Shown: positions 33,019 through 41,913, numbered from the stretch's first letter. The stretch: 64,000 bases of DNA from Saccharopolyspora hirsuta (GCF_008630535.1 NZ_VWPH01000005.1:124001-188000); one strand, 5' to 3'. The notes: generated by a model not told the origin, from the sequence alone. A program made the numbers and translations.

Positions 33019-34050
33019 ATGCCGCCACCTTCCGCGCACCCCGGCTCGCCGACGCTGGCCGACAGCGTGCGACTGGCCGAGGACGGGGTGCACATCCTGG
33101 ACCGCCGGGTGTTCCCGTTCGAGCACCGCTGGGTGCACGCCCGAACCGTCGACGAGGTCGCCGTGGCGATCGAGGACATGGTGACCCAGTCCTCCGGGCC
33201 CTACTTCGCGGTGTTGTGGGGCATGGTGCTGGCCGCCCGGGAGACCGCGGGCGCGGATCCGGACACGGCGCGCAAGCGGTTGCAGGCCGCTGGTGAGCGG
33301 CTCATCGCCACCCGCCCCACCAACGACCAGCCGCGCAAGGCCGTGGAGTGGGTCATGTCGGCGGTGGCCGGGGCCGAGGACGTGGCCGCCGCGGCGCTGG
33401 CGGGCGCGCAGGCCGGGGACGCCGACTACCGGCGCCGCAGCCGGGAGATGGGGCGTGCCGGTGCCCAGCTGCTGCCGGAGGGCGCGCGGGTGCTGACCCA
33501 CTGCTGGGGTGATCTGTACCTGGTGGGTCTGGTGGAGGCGCTGCTGGAGGCGGGCAAGCGGCCGTCGTTCGTGTGCACCGAGACCCGCCCGTACCTGCAG
33601 GGCGCGCGGTTGACCTCGCACACGCTGGCCGAGATGGGGGTGGACACCACCCTGGTCACCGACGCGATGCCGGCGTCGCTGATGCGCGCCGGGGAGATCG
33701 ACGCGCTGGTGACCGCCAGCGACCGGGTCACCATGGACGGGCACGTGATCAACAAGGTGGGCACGTTGCAGCACGCGGTGGCGGCGCAGACCTTCGGGGT
33801 GCCCTTCCACGCGTTGTGCCACGCCCCGGATCCGCATTCGGCGACCGGCGCGGACGTGCCGATCGAGTACCGCGACGGCGAGGAGGTGCTGCACACGCTG
33901 GGGCGGCGCAGCGCCACGGATCTGGTGCGCGGGTTGTACCCGGCGTTCGACGTGACCGATCCGCGGTTCGTGACCACGGTGGTGACCGATCGCGGGGCGT
34001 TCGCGCCGGATCGGCTGGCGGCGGGCTACTTCGGGGAGGAGTCGCGGTGA
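33019..34050 (+). CDS. mtnA: S-methyl-5-thioribose-1-phosphate isomerase, divergent type
   Basis: 343 residues of the MtnA/eIF2B-alpha-like family. It converts methylthioribose-1-phosphate to methylthioribulose-1-phosphate in methionine salvage. The catalytic Cys is in VLTHCWGDLY and the Asp in TASDRVTMDGHVINKVGT. The usual VRGAPAIG motif is replaced by a QSSGPYFAVLWGM segment, so the substrate could differ. It is first in a four-gene operon, whose stop/start overlaps (GTGA or ATGA) give tight coupling. Confidence 0.85.
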   Translation: MPPPSAHPGSPTLADSVRLAEDGVHILDRRVFPFEHRWVHARTVDEVAVAIEDMVTQSSGPYFAVLWGMVLAARETAGADPDTARKRLQAAGERLIATRPTNDQPRKAVEWVMSAVAGAEDVAAAALAGAQAGDADYRRRSREMGRAGAQLLPEGARVLTHCWGDLYLVGLVEALLEAGKRPSFVCTETRPYLQGARLTSHTLAEMGVDTTLVTDAMPASLMRAGEIDALVTASDRVTMDGHVINKVGTLQHAVAAQTFGVPFHALCHAPDPHSATGADVPIEYRDGEEVLHTLGRRSATDLVRGLYPAFDVTDPRFVTTVVTDRGAFAPDRLAAGYFGEESR

Positions 34051-34766
34051 GCGTGCAGGTCGCGGCCCGGTGGGTCGTGCTGGACATCGAGGGGACGTTG
34101 ACGGCCACCAGCCAGGTGCACGTGGTGCTCTACGACTACGCGCGGCCCCGGTTGGGCCCGTGGATCGACGAGCACGGCGAGGATCCGGTGGTGGCCGAGG
34201 CCGTCGCGCAGGTCAAGGCCGAGGCGGGGCTGGAGGCGCAGGCCGGTACCGATGCGGTGGTGGCGGTGCTGCACTCCTGGATGGACGCCGACCGCAAGGC
34301 GACGCCGTTGAAGACGTTGCAGGGCCTGATCTGGTCCGAGGGCTACGCCCGCGGTGAGCTGACCACCGACTACTTCCCCGACGTGGTTCCGGCGCTGCGG
34401 GACTGGCGGGCGCGGGGTGCGCGGTTGGCGGTGTTCTCCTCGGGGTCGGTGGCCGCGCAGGTGGCGTCGTTCTCGAACACCACCTCCGGGGATCTGCGGG
34501 GGTTGTTCGCCGGTCACTTCGACACGGTCAACGCCGGGCCGAAGCGGGAGCGGCCGTCCTACGAGGCGATCGCCGGGCAGCTGGGTGCCGGGGCGGGGCA
34601 GATCGCGTTCTTCTCCGACGTGCCCGCCGAGCTGGACGCGGCCGCGGCGGCGGGCTGGCGGACGGTGGGGGTGGCGCGGGCCGGGGAGCCCTTCGCCGAG
34701 GCGGATTTCGGTGCGCACCCGGTGGTGTCGGGTTTCGACGAGGTGGAGCTTGAGGTGATCGCGTGA
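34047..34766 (+). CDS. mtnC: 2,3-diketomethylthiopentyl-1-phosphate enolase/phosphatase
   Basis: 239-residue HAD-superfamily enzyme. Its first motif is VVLDIEGTLT, the typical DxEGT of MtnC, and FFSDVPAEL is the acidic motif IV. It carries out enolisation and dephosphorylation to the acireductone. GTG 34047 overlaps the mtnA stop by four bases and has GGGGAGG upstream. Confidence 0.9.
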   Translation: MSVQVAARWVVLDIEGTLTATSQVHVVLYDYARPRLGPWIDEHGEDPVVAEAVAQVKAEAGLEAQAGTDAVVAVLHSWMDADRKATPLKTLQGLIWSEGYARGELTTDYFPDVVPALRDWRARGARLAVFSSGSVAAQVASFSNTTSGDLRGLFAGHFDTVNAGPKRERPSYEAIAGQLGAGAGQIAFFSDVPAELDAAAAAGWRTVGVARAGEPFAEADFGAHPVVSGFDEVELEVIA

Positions 34767-35389
34767 GCGGCGAGCTGGAGCGGGCCGGGGCGGCGTTGGC
34801 CGCGGAGTCGGCGCGGATGGCCGGTCTGGGCTGGATGCGCGGCACGTCGGGGAACCTGTCGGTGACGTTGGGGCGTGATCCGCTGCGGCTGGCGGTGACC
34901 GCCAGCGGCCTGGACAAGGGTGAGCTGACCGCCTCGGACGTGGTGGTGGTCGACGAGGTGGGCGCGGCGGTGCCCGATCAGCCCCGCCCGGACCAGCGGC
35001 CGTCGGCCGAGGCCGGGTTGCACGCGCGGATCGCGGCGGTGGCCGGTGCGGGTGCGGTGGTGCACGTGCACATGCTCTCGGCGGTGGTGGCCGGGCAGCG
35101 CTGGCCGCGGGGCGTGGTGCTGCGGGACCTGGAGATGCTCAAGGGCCTGGGGCGCCGCGACGACGATGTGATGACGGTGCCGGTGGTGCCCAACAGCCAG
35201 GACATGCGGGTGCTGGGTGATGCCTTCGAGGCGTCCTTCGACGCCGCGACCCCGGCGGTGGTCGTGGCCCGCCACGGGCTGTACGTGTGGGGGCGGGACC
35301 TGGTGCAGGCCCGGCACCGCACGGAGTGCTTGGACTGGCTGTTCCAGTTCACCTTGGCCGCGAACGGATTTCAGGAGGGTGTGGCATGA
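34763..35389 (+). CDS. mtnB: Methylthioribulose-1-phosphate dehydratase
   Basis: 208-residue class II aldolase-fold protein. HVHMLS and RHGLYVWG carry the zinc ligands. It dehydrates methylthioribulose-1-phosphate between MtnA and MtnC. GTG 34763 overlaps the mtnC stop by four bases. The gene order A-C-B-D is not that of the pathway. Confidence 0.9.
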   Translation: MSGELERAGAALAAESARMAGLGWMRGTSGNLSVTLGRDPLRLAVTASGLDKGELTASDVVVVDEVGAAVPDQPRPDQRPSAEAGLHARIAAVAGAGAVVHVHMLSAVVAGQRWPRGVVLRDLEMLKGLGRRDDDVMTVPVVPNSQDMRVLGDAFEASFDAATPAVVVARHGLYVWGRDLVQARHRTECLDWLFQFTLAANGFQEGVA

Positions 35390-35961
35390 CGTTGCTGACT
35401 GTGTGGCCGGACACCGACCCCGGCACGGTGGAGGTGCGCACCGAGGAGCCCGGGGAGATCGCTGAGGTCCTCAAGCCCTTCGGGGTGCGCTTCGAGCGCT
35501 GGGAGCTCAAGGAGCTGCCCGCCGAGGCGACTTCGGAGCAGGTGCTGGAGGCCTACCGCGCGGAGGTCGACCGGGTCATCGACGCCGAGGGCTACATCAA
35601 GGTCGACGCGGCGGTGATGGCGCCGCGCGACGGCGATCCGCAGTGGGCCGAGCAGGCCAGGGCGGCGCGGGAGAAGTTCCTGTCCGAGCACACCCACGAC
35701 GATGACGAGGACCGGTTCTTCGCCCGCGGCGCGGGGGTGTTCTACCTGCACCTGGAGGACAAGGTGTACGCGGTGCTGTGCGAGGCGGGTGATCTGCTGA
35801 GCGTGCCGGCCAACACCACGCACTGGTTCGACATGGGCACCCGCCCGGATTTCGTGGCGATCCGGTTCTTCCACGACGAGGACGGTTGGGTGGGCGATTT
35901 CTGCAACACCGACACCGCCGAGCGGTTCCCGTCCTTCGACGAGCTGATGGCTTCGCGCTGA
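35386..35961 (+). CDS. mtnD: Acireductone dioxygenase
   Basis: 191-residue cupin. The metal motif is HTHDDDEDRFF (HxHxxxE), with a second His in NTTHWFDMG. It oxidises the acireductone to the keto acid precursor of methionine (Fe) or to other products (Ni). ATG 35386 overlaps the mtnB stop by four bases. The operon lacks the kinase/phosphorylase step, which must lie elsewhere. Confidence 0.92.
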   Translation: MTLLTVWPDTDPGTVEVRTEEPGEIAEVLKPFGVRFERWELKELPAEATSEQVLEAYRAEVDRVIDAEGYIKVDAAVMAPRDGDPQWAEQARAAREKFLSEHTHDDDEDRFFARGAGVFYLHLEDKVYAVLCEAGDLLSVPANTTHWFDMGTRPDFVAIRFFHDEDGWVGDFCNTDTAERFPSFDELMASR

Positions 35962-36090
35962 GCTGGGCACCACCGGCGCCGGGTGCGGATTTCCCTTCCG
36001 CGCCCGGCGTTCGTCGTTTCGCGGCCGGTGTGCAGCACCGGCACCGGATCGCGGATTCCCGTTCGTCCCGGCCCGGCTGGGGGTGCTGTT

Positions 36091-36264
36091 GGAGGTCACT
36101 GGCGCGCCCTCGGCCTGCCACCGGATCCCGATGAGCACCTCGACGAACGCGCCGAGCTGCTGGACGCCACCTTCCGCGAGGTCGTTGCCGGGCGCGGTGC
36201 CGAGGTAGAAGTGGCCGGTCAGGTGATGGCACCAGGCCCGGCCGAGCGGCCGGATTGGAGCTGA
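36091..36264 (+). pseudogene. Tn3-family transposase internal remnant
   Basis: The translation reads GGHWRALGLPPDPDEHLDER then AELLDATFREVVAG, which follows the Tn3 transposase segment usually seen as LGLP.NP.EHL.ERA.LLDATYREVA. Sequence on both sides is unrelated. A second, separate fragment lies at 11.2 kb. Both are old remnants. Confidence 0.55.
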
Positions 36265-36299
36265 CCTCGTCCCCATCTGCCCCCGTGTCCGGGGGCAGG

Positions 36300-36899
36300 T
36301 CACGTACTCCTGAACAGCCGGTCCAGATGCACGTCGATCGCGGCGAGCGCGTCCTGGGGCTCGATCACGTCGAGTTCGATCAGGGGGGTGAGGCCGGTGA
36401 GGGCGAGGAGCAGGTTGGTCTCGGTCGCCGGGTCGCGGCCGGAGTCGATGTGCCCGTCGGCGATCGCCTGGCGGACCAACTGCTCGACGAGGGCTCGCCC
36501 TTGGACGAGGCCGCGGCGCGCCTGCTCGTGCACGGCCTCGTCGTGCAGTGCCTCCAGGACGTAGGCGGCGCTCATCCGGCTGGTCGCGCGGGCGTCGGCG
36601 TGCAGGGGGAGCATTTCCGCGAGCGTCAGTCGCAGCACGTCACGGGGGTGCGGACGGTCACCGAGCTTTTCGAGCCCCTGGTGCACTCGCACCGAGGTCT
36701 GCTCGGACGCGAAGTCCATGGCGAAGGAGAGCATGGCGGTCCGGGAGGCGAAGTAGTGCTGCAGCTGCCCCAGTGACATGCCTGCCTCCTGCGCCACCAC
36801 GCGCATCGTCAGCTGTGTGACGCCGCGCTGCTCCACTACCCGCCACAGTGCGCGGGCGATCGCTTCGCGGCGTCCGCGGTGATCCACCTGTTTCGGCAT
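36300..36899 (-). CDS. TetR/AcrR family transcriptional regulator
   Basis: 199 residues. The HTH is LTMRVVAQEAGMSLGQLQHY, followed by the ligand domain with SRMSAAYVLEALHDEAVHEQ. It is divergent from the carboxylesterase at 36996 (96 bases between starts), its probable target. ATG 36899 has AGGG seven bases upstream. Confidence 0.88.
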   Translation of the reverse strand: MPKQVDHRGRREAIARALWRVVEQRGVTQLTMRVVAQEAGMSLGQLQHYFASRTAMLSFAMDFASEQTSVRVHQGLEKLGDRPHPRDVLRLTLAEMLPLHADARATSRMSAAYVLEALHDEAVHEQARRGLVQGRALVEQLVRQAIADGHIDSGRDPATETNLLLALTGLTPLIELDVIEPQDALAAIDVHLDRLFRST

Positions 36900-36995
36900 C
36901 GCCGGCCCTCCCCCGCATCCCAGGACTGTTTCAATACGGTTGACATAATACACCTGACCTATAACCCTGGGGTCCACTCGAGGGAAGGAATCGTC

Positions 36996-38486
36996 ATGTC
37001 CGAACAGCCGAAGGTATGGACGACGGAGGGCGCGGTGCAGGGGCGCTGGCGGCAAGGGCACGCGGTGTTCCGCGGCATCCCCTATGCCCAGCCCCCGGTC
37101 GGAGCGCTCCGCTTCGCCGAGCCCGCGCCGCCGCACCGCTGGGAGGGCACGAGGCAGGCGGTCGAGTTCGGCCCCGTGGTGCCGCTGTCCCTGCCGATCG
37201 ACGTGCCCCCGCAGGGCACCGACTGGCTGACGCTCAACGTCGGCACTCCGGATCCCGGCGCGGCGGGACTGCCGGTGCTGGTGTGGATCCCCGTGGGCGG
37301 CTACCTCTCGGCGGCGTCGAGCGACCCGATGTTCGACCCGGCAGCGCTGGCCGGGGCGGGAGTCGTCGTGGTGACCATCAACTGCCGCGTGGGCGCGGAG
37401 GGGTTCGCGTTCCTCGACGACGCGCCGCCCAACCGCGGATTCCTCGACCAGATCGCGGCGCTGGAGTGGGTGCAGCGCAACATCGCCGCCTTCGGAGGCG
37501 ACCCCGGCCGGGTCACCGTGGGCGGGCTGTCGGCCGGTGCGGGCTCGGTCGCCGCCCTGCTGACGATGAAGTCCGCGCGCGGCCTGTTCCGGCGGGCCAT
37601 CGCCCATTCGGTGCCGGGGTTGCACAGCACCCCAGCGCTGGCACGCCAGGTCACCGCCGCGTTCGCAGACCGGCTCGGCGCGGCGGCCCCCACCGCCGAG
37701 GCCCTGCGCGACATCGACCCATGGCACCTGGCCGCCGAGCTCACCTCCTTCAACGCCGGCCTCCACGCGCACCGGGAGAGTTGGGGACGCCTCACGGAGA
37801 CCGGCACCGCGCTGTGCCCCGTCGTCGATGGCGAGGTCCTCCCGGAAACGCCCTGGCCCGCGCTGACCGGCTCGCGCGCGAGCGGGATCGAACTGCTCGT
37901 CGGCCACGCCCGGGACGAATTCCGGTACTTCAGCGTCGTGAGCGGACGGTACGGCACCTTCACCGAGGAGGATGCCCGCGCAGCCCTGGAACTGCACGCC
38001 CCGCCGCCGGACGGCGCGCGGGCCTACCGGGCCGCGTTCCCGCAGGCAGGCCCGGAAGAGCTGGTGGAGACGGTGTACTCCGACGCTCTCTTCCGCATGC
38101 CGTCGCAGAAGCTGGCCGAGGCCAACGCCGCAGCCGGCGGCACCTCGTACCTGTTCGAACTGCGCTGGGTCGCCCCGGTCCGCGGCGGCATCCTGGGCGC
38201 CTGCCACAGCCTCGACGCGCCCTTGGCGTTCGGCACGCTGGACAGCCCCGTAGGCACCCAGCTCATCGGCGAGGAGCCCACTGCCGAGGCCCTCGCGCTC
38301 TCCCGCGAACTCCAGGAGGCATGGGTCCGCTTCGTCACCACCGGCGACGCGGGCTGGCCCGCCCACCGGCCCGGCGGGTACCTCACCCGCGTCCTGGACA
38401 CCGAGTCGAAGACTGTGCCCTACCCCGAACAGGCATCCCGCCGGATCTGGGAGGGTTGCTCCCCTGCCCCCTTCGATCTCCGGTAA
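36996..38486 (+). CDS. Type B carboxylesterase with altered oxyanion loop
   Basis: 496 residues of the carboxylesterase/lipase family. The nucleophile Ser179 is in GLSAGAG. The oxyanion loop, HGGG in the family, is PVGG here (residues 99-102), so the oxyanion hole is unusual. ATG 36996 follows GGAAGG at -14. It is divergent from TetR. The intergenic region has TTGACA at 36940-36945 and TATAAC at 36960-36965, only 14 bases apart, too short for a standard promoter. Confidence 0.85.
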   Translation: MSEQPKVWTTEGAVQGRWRQGHAVFRGIPYAQPPVGALRFAEPAPPHRWEGTRQAVEFGPVVPLSLPIDVPPQGTDWLTLNVGTPDPGAAGLPVLVWIPVGGYLSAASSDPMFDPAALAGAGVVVVTINCRVGAEGFAFLDDAPPNRGFLDQIAALEWVQRNIAAFGGDPGRVTVGGLSAGAGSVAALLTMKSARGLFRRAIAHSVPGLHSTPALARQVTAAFADRLGAAAPTAEALRDIDPWHLAAELTSFNAGLHAHRESWGRLTETGTALCPVVDGEVLPETPWPALTGSRASGIELLVGHARDEFRYFSVVSGRYGTFTEEDARAALELHAPPPDGARAYRAAFPQAGPEELVETVYSDALFRMPSQKLAEANAAAGGTSYLFELRWVAPVRGGILGACHSLDAPLAFGTLDSPVGTQLIGEEPTAEALALSRELQEAWVRFVTTGDAGWPAHRPGGYLTRVLDTESKTVPYPEQASRRIWEGCSPAPFDLR

Positions 38487-38625
38487 TTGTCCGGGTCGGC
38501 TCCACGACCGCGACGCCGCCGCTCACCTGCCCGTCGGGACAGCGCGAATCGGCCTACAGCCGGCGTGGGGTGGCCGCGGATTGTGTTCGAGTTGGCCGAC
38601 TCCGAGTCGCGTTAGTGAGGTGTGC

Positions 38626-39591
38626 TCACCTGCGGCGCGGCCGGGTTGGTTGTCCGGCCGGGGCGGCGGGGCCTCGGGTGAGGTGGTGGGTGATGCCGTC
38701 GAGGTGGCGTTGCAGGCCGAACTCGAAGAGCTGGTCGAGGTCGAGGGTGATGCCGCTGGCGGCGGTGGCGGCCAGTTTTGGGAAGCGGCCGCTGGCGAGC
38801 AGGGTGTCGAACTCGGCGCGGTCGGTCTCGTGGCGCTGGCGGGTGGTCAGGCCGGTTTCGCGGGTGTACTCGCGTTCCATGGAGCGGCTCATGGCCATGC
38901 CGCCGACGTAGCCGTTGAGGCTGACGGCGATGTGCAGGGCGGTGTGCTGGGGCAGGCCGAGCCCGTCGAGGGCGGTCAGCTGCCATTCGAGGTGGGCCAT
39001 TCCGGTGGGCAGCAGGGGTGGTTCGGCCAGCGAGGTCAGGGCGATCGGGGCCAGCCAGGGGTGCTGCTGGTAGGTGGCCCAGTGCTGGTGGGCGAGCTTT
39101 TCCAGGCTGCGGCGCCAGCTGTGGCGGCTGGGTTCGGGCAGCGGGGTTTCGGCGAAGGCGGCGTCGGCCATCAGCCGCAGGAGTTCGTCCTTGTCGGGGA
39201 CGTGCCGGTACAGCGACATGGTGCCGGCGCCGAGCTCGGCGGCCACGCGGCGCATGGAGACCGCGGTGCGGCCTTCGGCGTCGGCGATGGTGATGGCCGT
39301 GCGCACGATGCTCCGCTGGTCGATGTGGGTGTCGGTGGTGCGGGGTGCGCGTCGCCGGGGTGCGCGGTGGGTGGGGTCGGTGACGACGGTTCCTGCGCCG
39401 GTGACGGGGTGGACGAGGCCTTCGCGGCGCAGGGCGGCGAGGGCTTTGGTGGCGGTGGCCATGGCCACGCCCCACTCTTCGGTGATCTGGCGGGTGGAGG
39501 GGACGCGGTCGCCGGGGCGCAGCTGGCCGGAGTGGATGCGGGCGCGGATGTCGGCGGCGATGCGCAGGTAGGGCGGTGGTTCGGCTGGCAT
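38626..39591 (-). CDS. GntR-TetR hybrid transcriptional regulator
   Basis: 321 residues. The N-terminal GntR winged HTH (residues ~7-70, RPGDRVPSTRQITEEWGVAM) is fused to a TetR domain with its own HTH (SMRRVAAELGAGTMSLYRHV) and the TetR C-terminal ligand domain. This two-HTH architecture is known in actinomycetes. ATG 39591 has GGGAG four bases upstream. The paired ACTAGT-centred sites at 39612 and 39665 are its likely operators, shared with the divergent DUF2306 gene. Confidence 0.88.
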   Translation of the reverse strand: MPAEPPPYLRIAADIRARIHSGQLRPGDRVPSTRQITEEWGVAMATATKALAALRREGLVHPVTGAGTVVTDPTHRAPRRRAPRTTDTHIDQRSIVRTAITIADAEGRTAVSMRRVAAELGAGTMSLYRHVPDKDELLRLMADAAFAETPLPEPSRHSWRRSLEKLAHQHWATYQQHPWLAPIALTSLAEPPLLPTGMAHLEWQLTALDGLGLPQHTALHIAVSLNGYVGGMAMSRSMEREYTRETGLTTRQRHETDRAEFDTLLASGRFPKLAATAASGITLDLDQLFEFGLQRHLDGITHHLTRGPAAPAGQPTRPRRR

Positions 39592-39611
39592 CGCGCTCCC
39601 CCGGTCTCGTC

Positions 39612-39674
39612 GCACTAGTGCACGTGCGGCGGGAAGCGTAGCGCACCACGGCGAACACCCGCGCGCACTAGTTC
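39612..39674. promoter_or_regulatory. Two CACTAGT-centred operator sites, 53 bp apart
   Basis: GCACTAGTGC (39612-39621) is a perfect palindrome and GCACTAGTTC (39665-39674) is a one-base variant. Their centres are 53 bases apart, five helical turns, which suits DNA looping or cooperative binding by the two-HTH regulator. They lie between its start and the DUF2306 gene. Confidence 0.65.
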
Positions 39675-39776
39675 ACTTCGAACCAGTACCTGGCAGTTTC
39701 ACCGTTCTGGTCGTGGTTTCCCCGCTGCGCTCAATACGGTGTACGCGTTGATGCGGCGTACGCGAGGAGGTTCGTG

Positions 39777-40475
39777 GTGAGCACGGTGGTGCAACCGGCG
39801 GCGGGACGGTCGCCGGTGCGGTGGTGGCGGCGGCCGTGGGTGGGGCCGCTGGCGTTGGTGGCGGTGCTGTTCGTGGTCTACTCGCTGCCGCCGTACCTGA
39901 CGTTGGACCCGGCGTTGTCGCGGGTGCAGGTACCGGCCGGGGGCGAGGTGCACTACCCGCTGCTGCTGGGGCACGTGCTGTTCGGGTCGGTGGCGATCCT
40001 GAGCTGCTGCTTCCAGGTGTGGCCCGCTTTTCGGGCGCGGTACCCGCGGGCCCACCGCGTGATCGGGCGGGCGTATGTGTTCGCCGGGGTGCTTCCGGCG
40101 TCGGTGCTGGCGGTGTCGGTGGCGGTGTTCGCGCCGTTCGGGATGGTGGCGGTGGCCAGCAACGTGCTGCTGGGGGTGGTGTGGTTCGGCTGCACGGTGG
40201 CGGGCTGGCGCGCGGCGCGGCAGCGCCGGTTCGGCGATCACCGCCGGTGGATGATCCGGTCGTTCGTGCTGACGATCTCGACGGTGACCAACCGGGTGTG
40301 GGGACCGGTGTGGGCGGTGGTGCTGGCGCCGCAGCTGCCGACGACCTTCGGCGGCGACGAGGCCTACTTCAGCGCGACCGTGGCCGGGTTGACGACGTGG
40401 TCGGGGTGGGTGCTGCCGCTGCTGGCGTGCCAGTGGTGGCTGGACCGGCGCCGCAAGCCCGCCGCAGTGCGGTGA
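39777..40475 (+). CDS. DUF2306 domain membrane protein
   Basis: 232 residues with five or six hydrophobic segments (PWVGPLALVAVLFVVYSL at residue 20 on). The HRVIGRAYVFAGVLPASVLA and DHRRWMIRSF stretches carry the family's His/Arg residues, which may bind heme or quinone as in DUF2306 proteins. GTG 39777 has AGGAGG six bases upstream. It is divergent from the GntR-TetR gene and probably its target. Confidence 0.82.
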   Translation: MSTVVQPAAGRSPVRWWRRPWVGPLALVAVLFVVYSLPPYLTLDPALSRVQVPAGGEVHYPLLLGHVLFGSVAILSCCFQVWPAFRARYPRAHRVIGRAYVFAGVLPASVLAVSVAVFAPFGMVAVASNVLLGVVWFGCTVAGWRAARQRRFGDHRRWMIRSFVLTISTVTNRVWGPVWAVVLAPQLPTTFGGDEAYFSATVAGLTTWSGWVLPLLACQWWLDRRRKPAAVR

Positions 40476-40523
40476 GCGCCCTGGTGCCGCTGACGTCGCG
40501 GGGGTCAGCGGCACCAGTGATGC

Positions 40524-41687
40524 TCAGGCGAGGTGGTTCTCCAGGGCGTCGGCACCTGCCACCGCGCCACCGCAGGAGCGGACGATCTCGCGCATCTTCT
40601 CGACGTTGGCGCGGATGCCGCTGTCGGCGGCGACCTCGTCGACGGCGGCGCGCAGCTGCTCGGCGGTGAGGGCGGCGGGGTCCAGGCGGCGGCCGAGGCC
40701 GAGTTCTTCGGCGCGACCGGCGTTGATGAACTGTTCGGGCATCTGCGGGACGGCCACCAGCGGCACCCCGGCGTGCAGCGATTCCATGGTGGAGTTCATG
40801 CCGGTGTGGGAGACGAAGACGCTGGCGTGGCGCAGCACCGCGGGTTGCGGGAAGCTCGCGCGCACCTCGAAGTTGTCCGGGATCGGCCCGAGCTCGGCGA
40901 CGTCGACGTCGTGGCCGGTGGACATCGCGACCTGCCAGGGGCTCTCGGCGAAGGCGGCCAGGCACATCCGGTAGAAGTCGGGCCGGTCGTTGAAGGCGGT
41001 GCCCAGGGCGATGTAGAGCAGCGGGGCCTGCGGGTCGCGGGGCTGCCAGGGCTGCTGGTCGCGGTCGCCCAGCAGCGGGCCGATGAACCGGTACCGCTCG
41101 TCGAAGGTCTCCCCGGCCAGCTGGAACTCGCGCGGCAGGAACACCAGGTTCAGCTCGCCGGAGTCGGGCTGGAACGGCATCACCGGGCGCACGCCGAGCT
41201 CGGCGGCGACTTCGGTGATCCGGGCGTTCATCTCCTCGAAGACCCCGGCGCGGAATTCCTCCTCACCGGCCGGGGCGGCTTCGCGCAGCGAGAATTGCTC
41301 GTTGGAGGCCATGCTGGGCATCAGCACGATCGCGGGCAGGTTCAGCTCCTCGGCCAGCATGCGCCCGTAGGGGGTCATCATGTCGGCGCAGACCGCGTCC
41401 GGCGGGTCGTCCTGGAAGTGGCGGCGCAGCAGCGGGAAGCTGGCGCGCAGGTCGTCGCAGAAGAAGTCCAGCATCATTTTCATGCGTTCCGCGGTCAGCT
41501 GGCCGCCGCGGCCGACCTTGGGCAGTTCGACCAGTTCCGCGCCGGTTTCGCGCACGGCGGGGGCCAGCGCGCGGCCCACCGCGTAGCTGACCCGGTGGCC
41601 GCGGCGCAGCAGTTCGGCCACCAGCGGCAGGGTCGGGTTGACGTGTCCGGCGGCGGGCACGCTGACGAAGGCGAAATGCTTTTTCAT
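40524..41687 (-). CDS. Macrolide-type glycosyltransferase (MGT family, OleD/OleI-like)
   Basis: 387 residues of the GT1 macrolide glycosyltransferase family. The N-terminus FAFVSVPAAGHVNPTLPLVA and the C-terminal nucleotide-sugar motif FVSHTGMNSTMESLHAGVPL are intact. In this family enzymes inactivate macrolides by 2'-O-glucosylation, or act on other aglycones. It stands alone, so self-resistance or detoxification is a better guess than biosynthesis. The start ATG 41687 has AGGA three bases upstream. Confidence 0.85.
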   Translation of the reverse strand: MKKHFAFVSVPAAGHVNPTLPLVAELLRRGHRVSYAVGRALAPAVRETGAELVELPKVGRGGQLTAERMKMMLDFFCDDLRASFPLLRRHFQDDPPDAVCADMMTPYGRMLAEELNLPAIVLMPSMASNEQFSLREAAPAGEEEFRAGVFEEMNARITEVAAELGVRPVMPFQPDSGELNLVFLPREFQLAGETFDERYRFIGPLLGDRDQQPWQPRDPQAPLLYIALGTAFNDRPDFYRMCLAAFAESPWQVAMSTGHDVDVAELGPIPDNFEVRASFPQPAVLRHASVFVSHTGMNSTMESLHAGVPLVAVPQMPEQFINAGRAEELGLGRRLDPAALTAEQLRAAVDEVAADSGIRANVEKMREIVRSCGGAVAGADALENHLA

Positions 41688-41913
41688 GATTCCTCGGGCG
41701 CAATTCCTCGATGACGTGATCGGCAATTCCCAGTATCCGGATGACCACGTCGCGCCGCATGTGGCGTTGATCATCGCCGTGGTGGCGGGAAAGGGGACCT
41801 TCGGGGGTTGACGGGAGCGCGATCTGCTCCGCATTCGCCGGGCAGCGCGGTTTCGGCGGGATCCGGGAATCCTTTTTGCGACGATCTGGGTGGAATATTC
41901 CCGAGAATAGGGT

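Noticed and set aside
33000-33019. Possible SAM-type riboswitch before mtnA
   Set aside because: The upstream region is short and shows no aptamer-like stems; nothing beyond a TACGCT box is seen.
36938-36948. GGTTGACATAA on the + strand resembles the XerD arm of a dif site
   Set aside because: The opposite arm (TGACCTATAAC region) does not match any XerC arm, and the place is a TetR/esterase promoter 6 kb from the skew switch.
40524-41687. Part of a macrolide biosynthetic gene cluster
   Set aside because: No polyketide synthase, sugar biosynthesis or tailoring genes are next to it.
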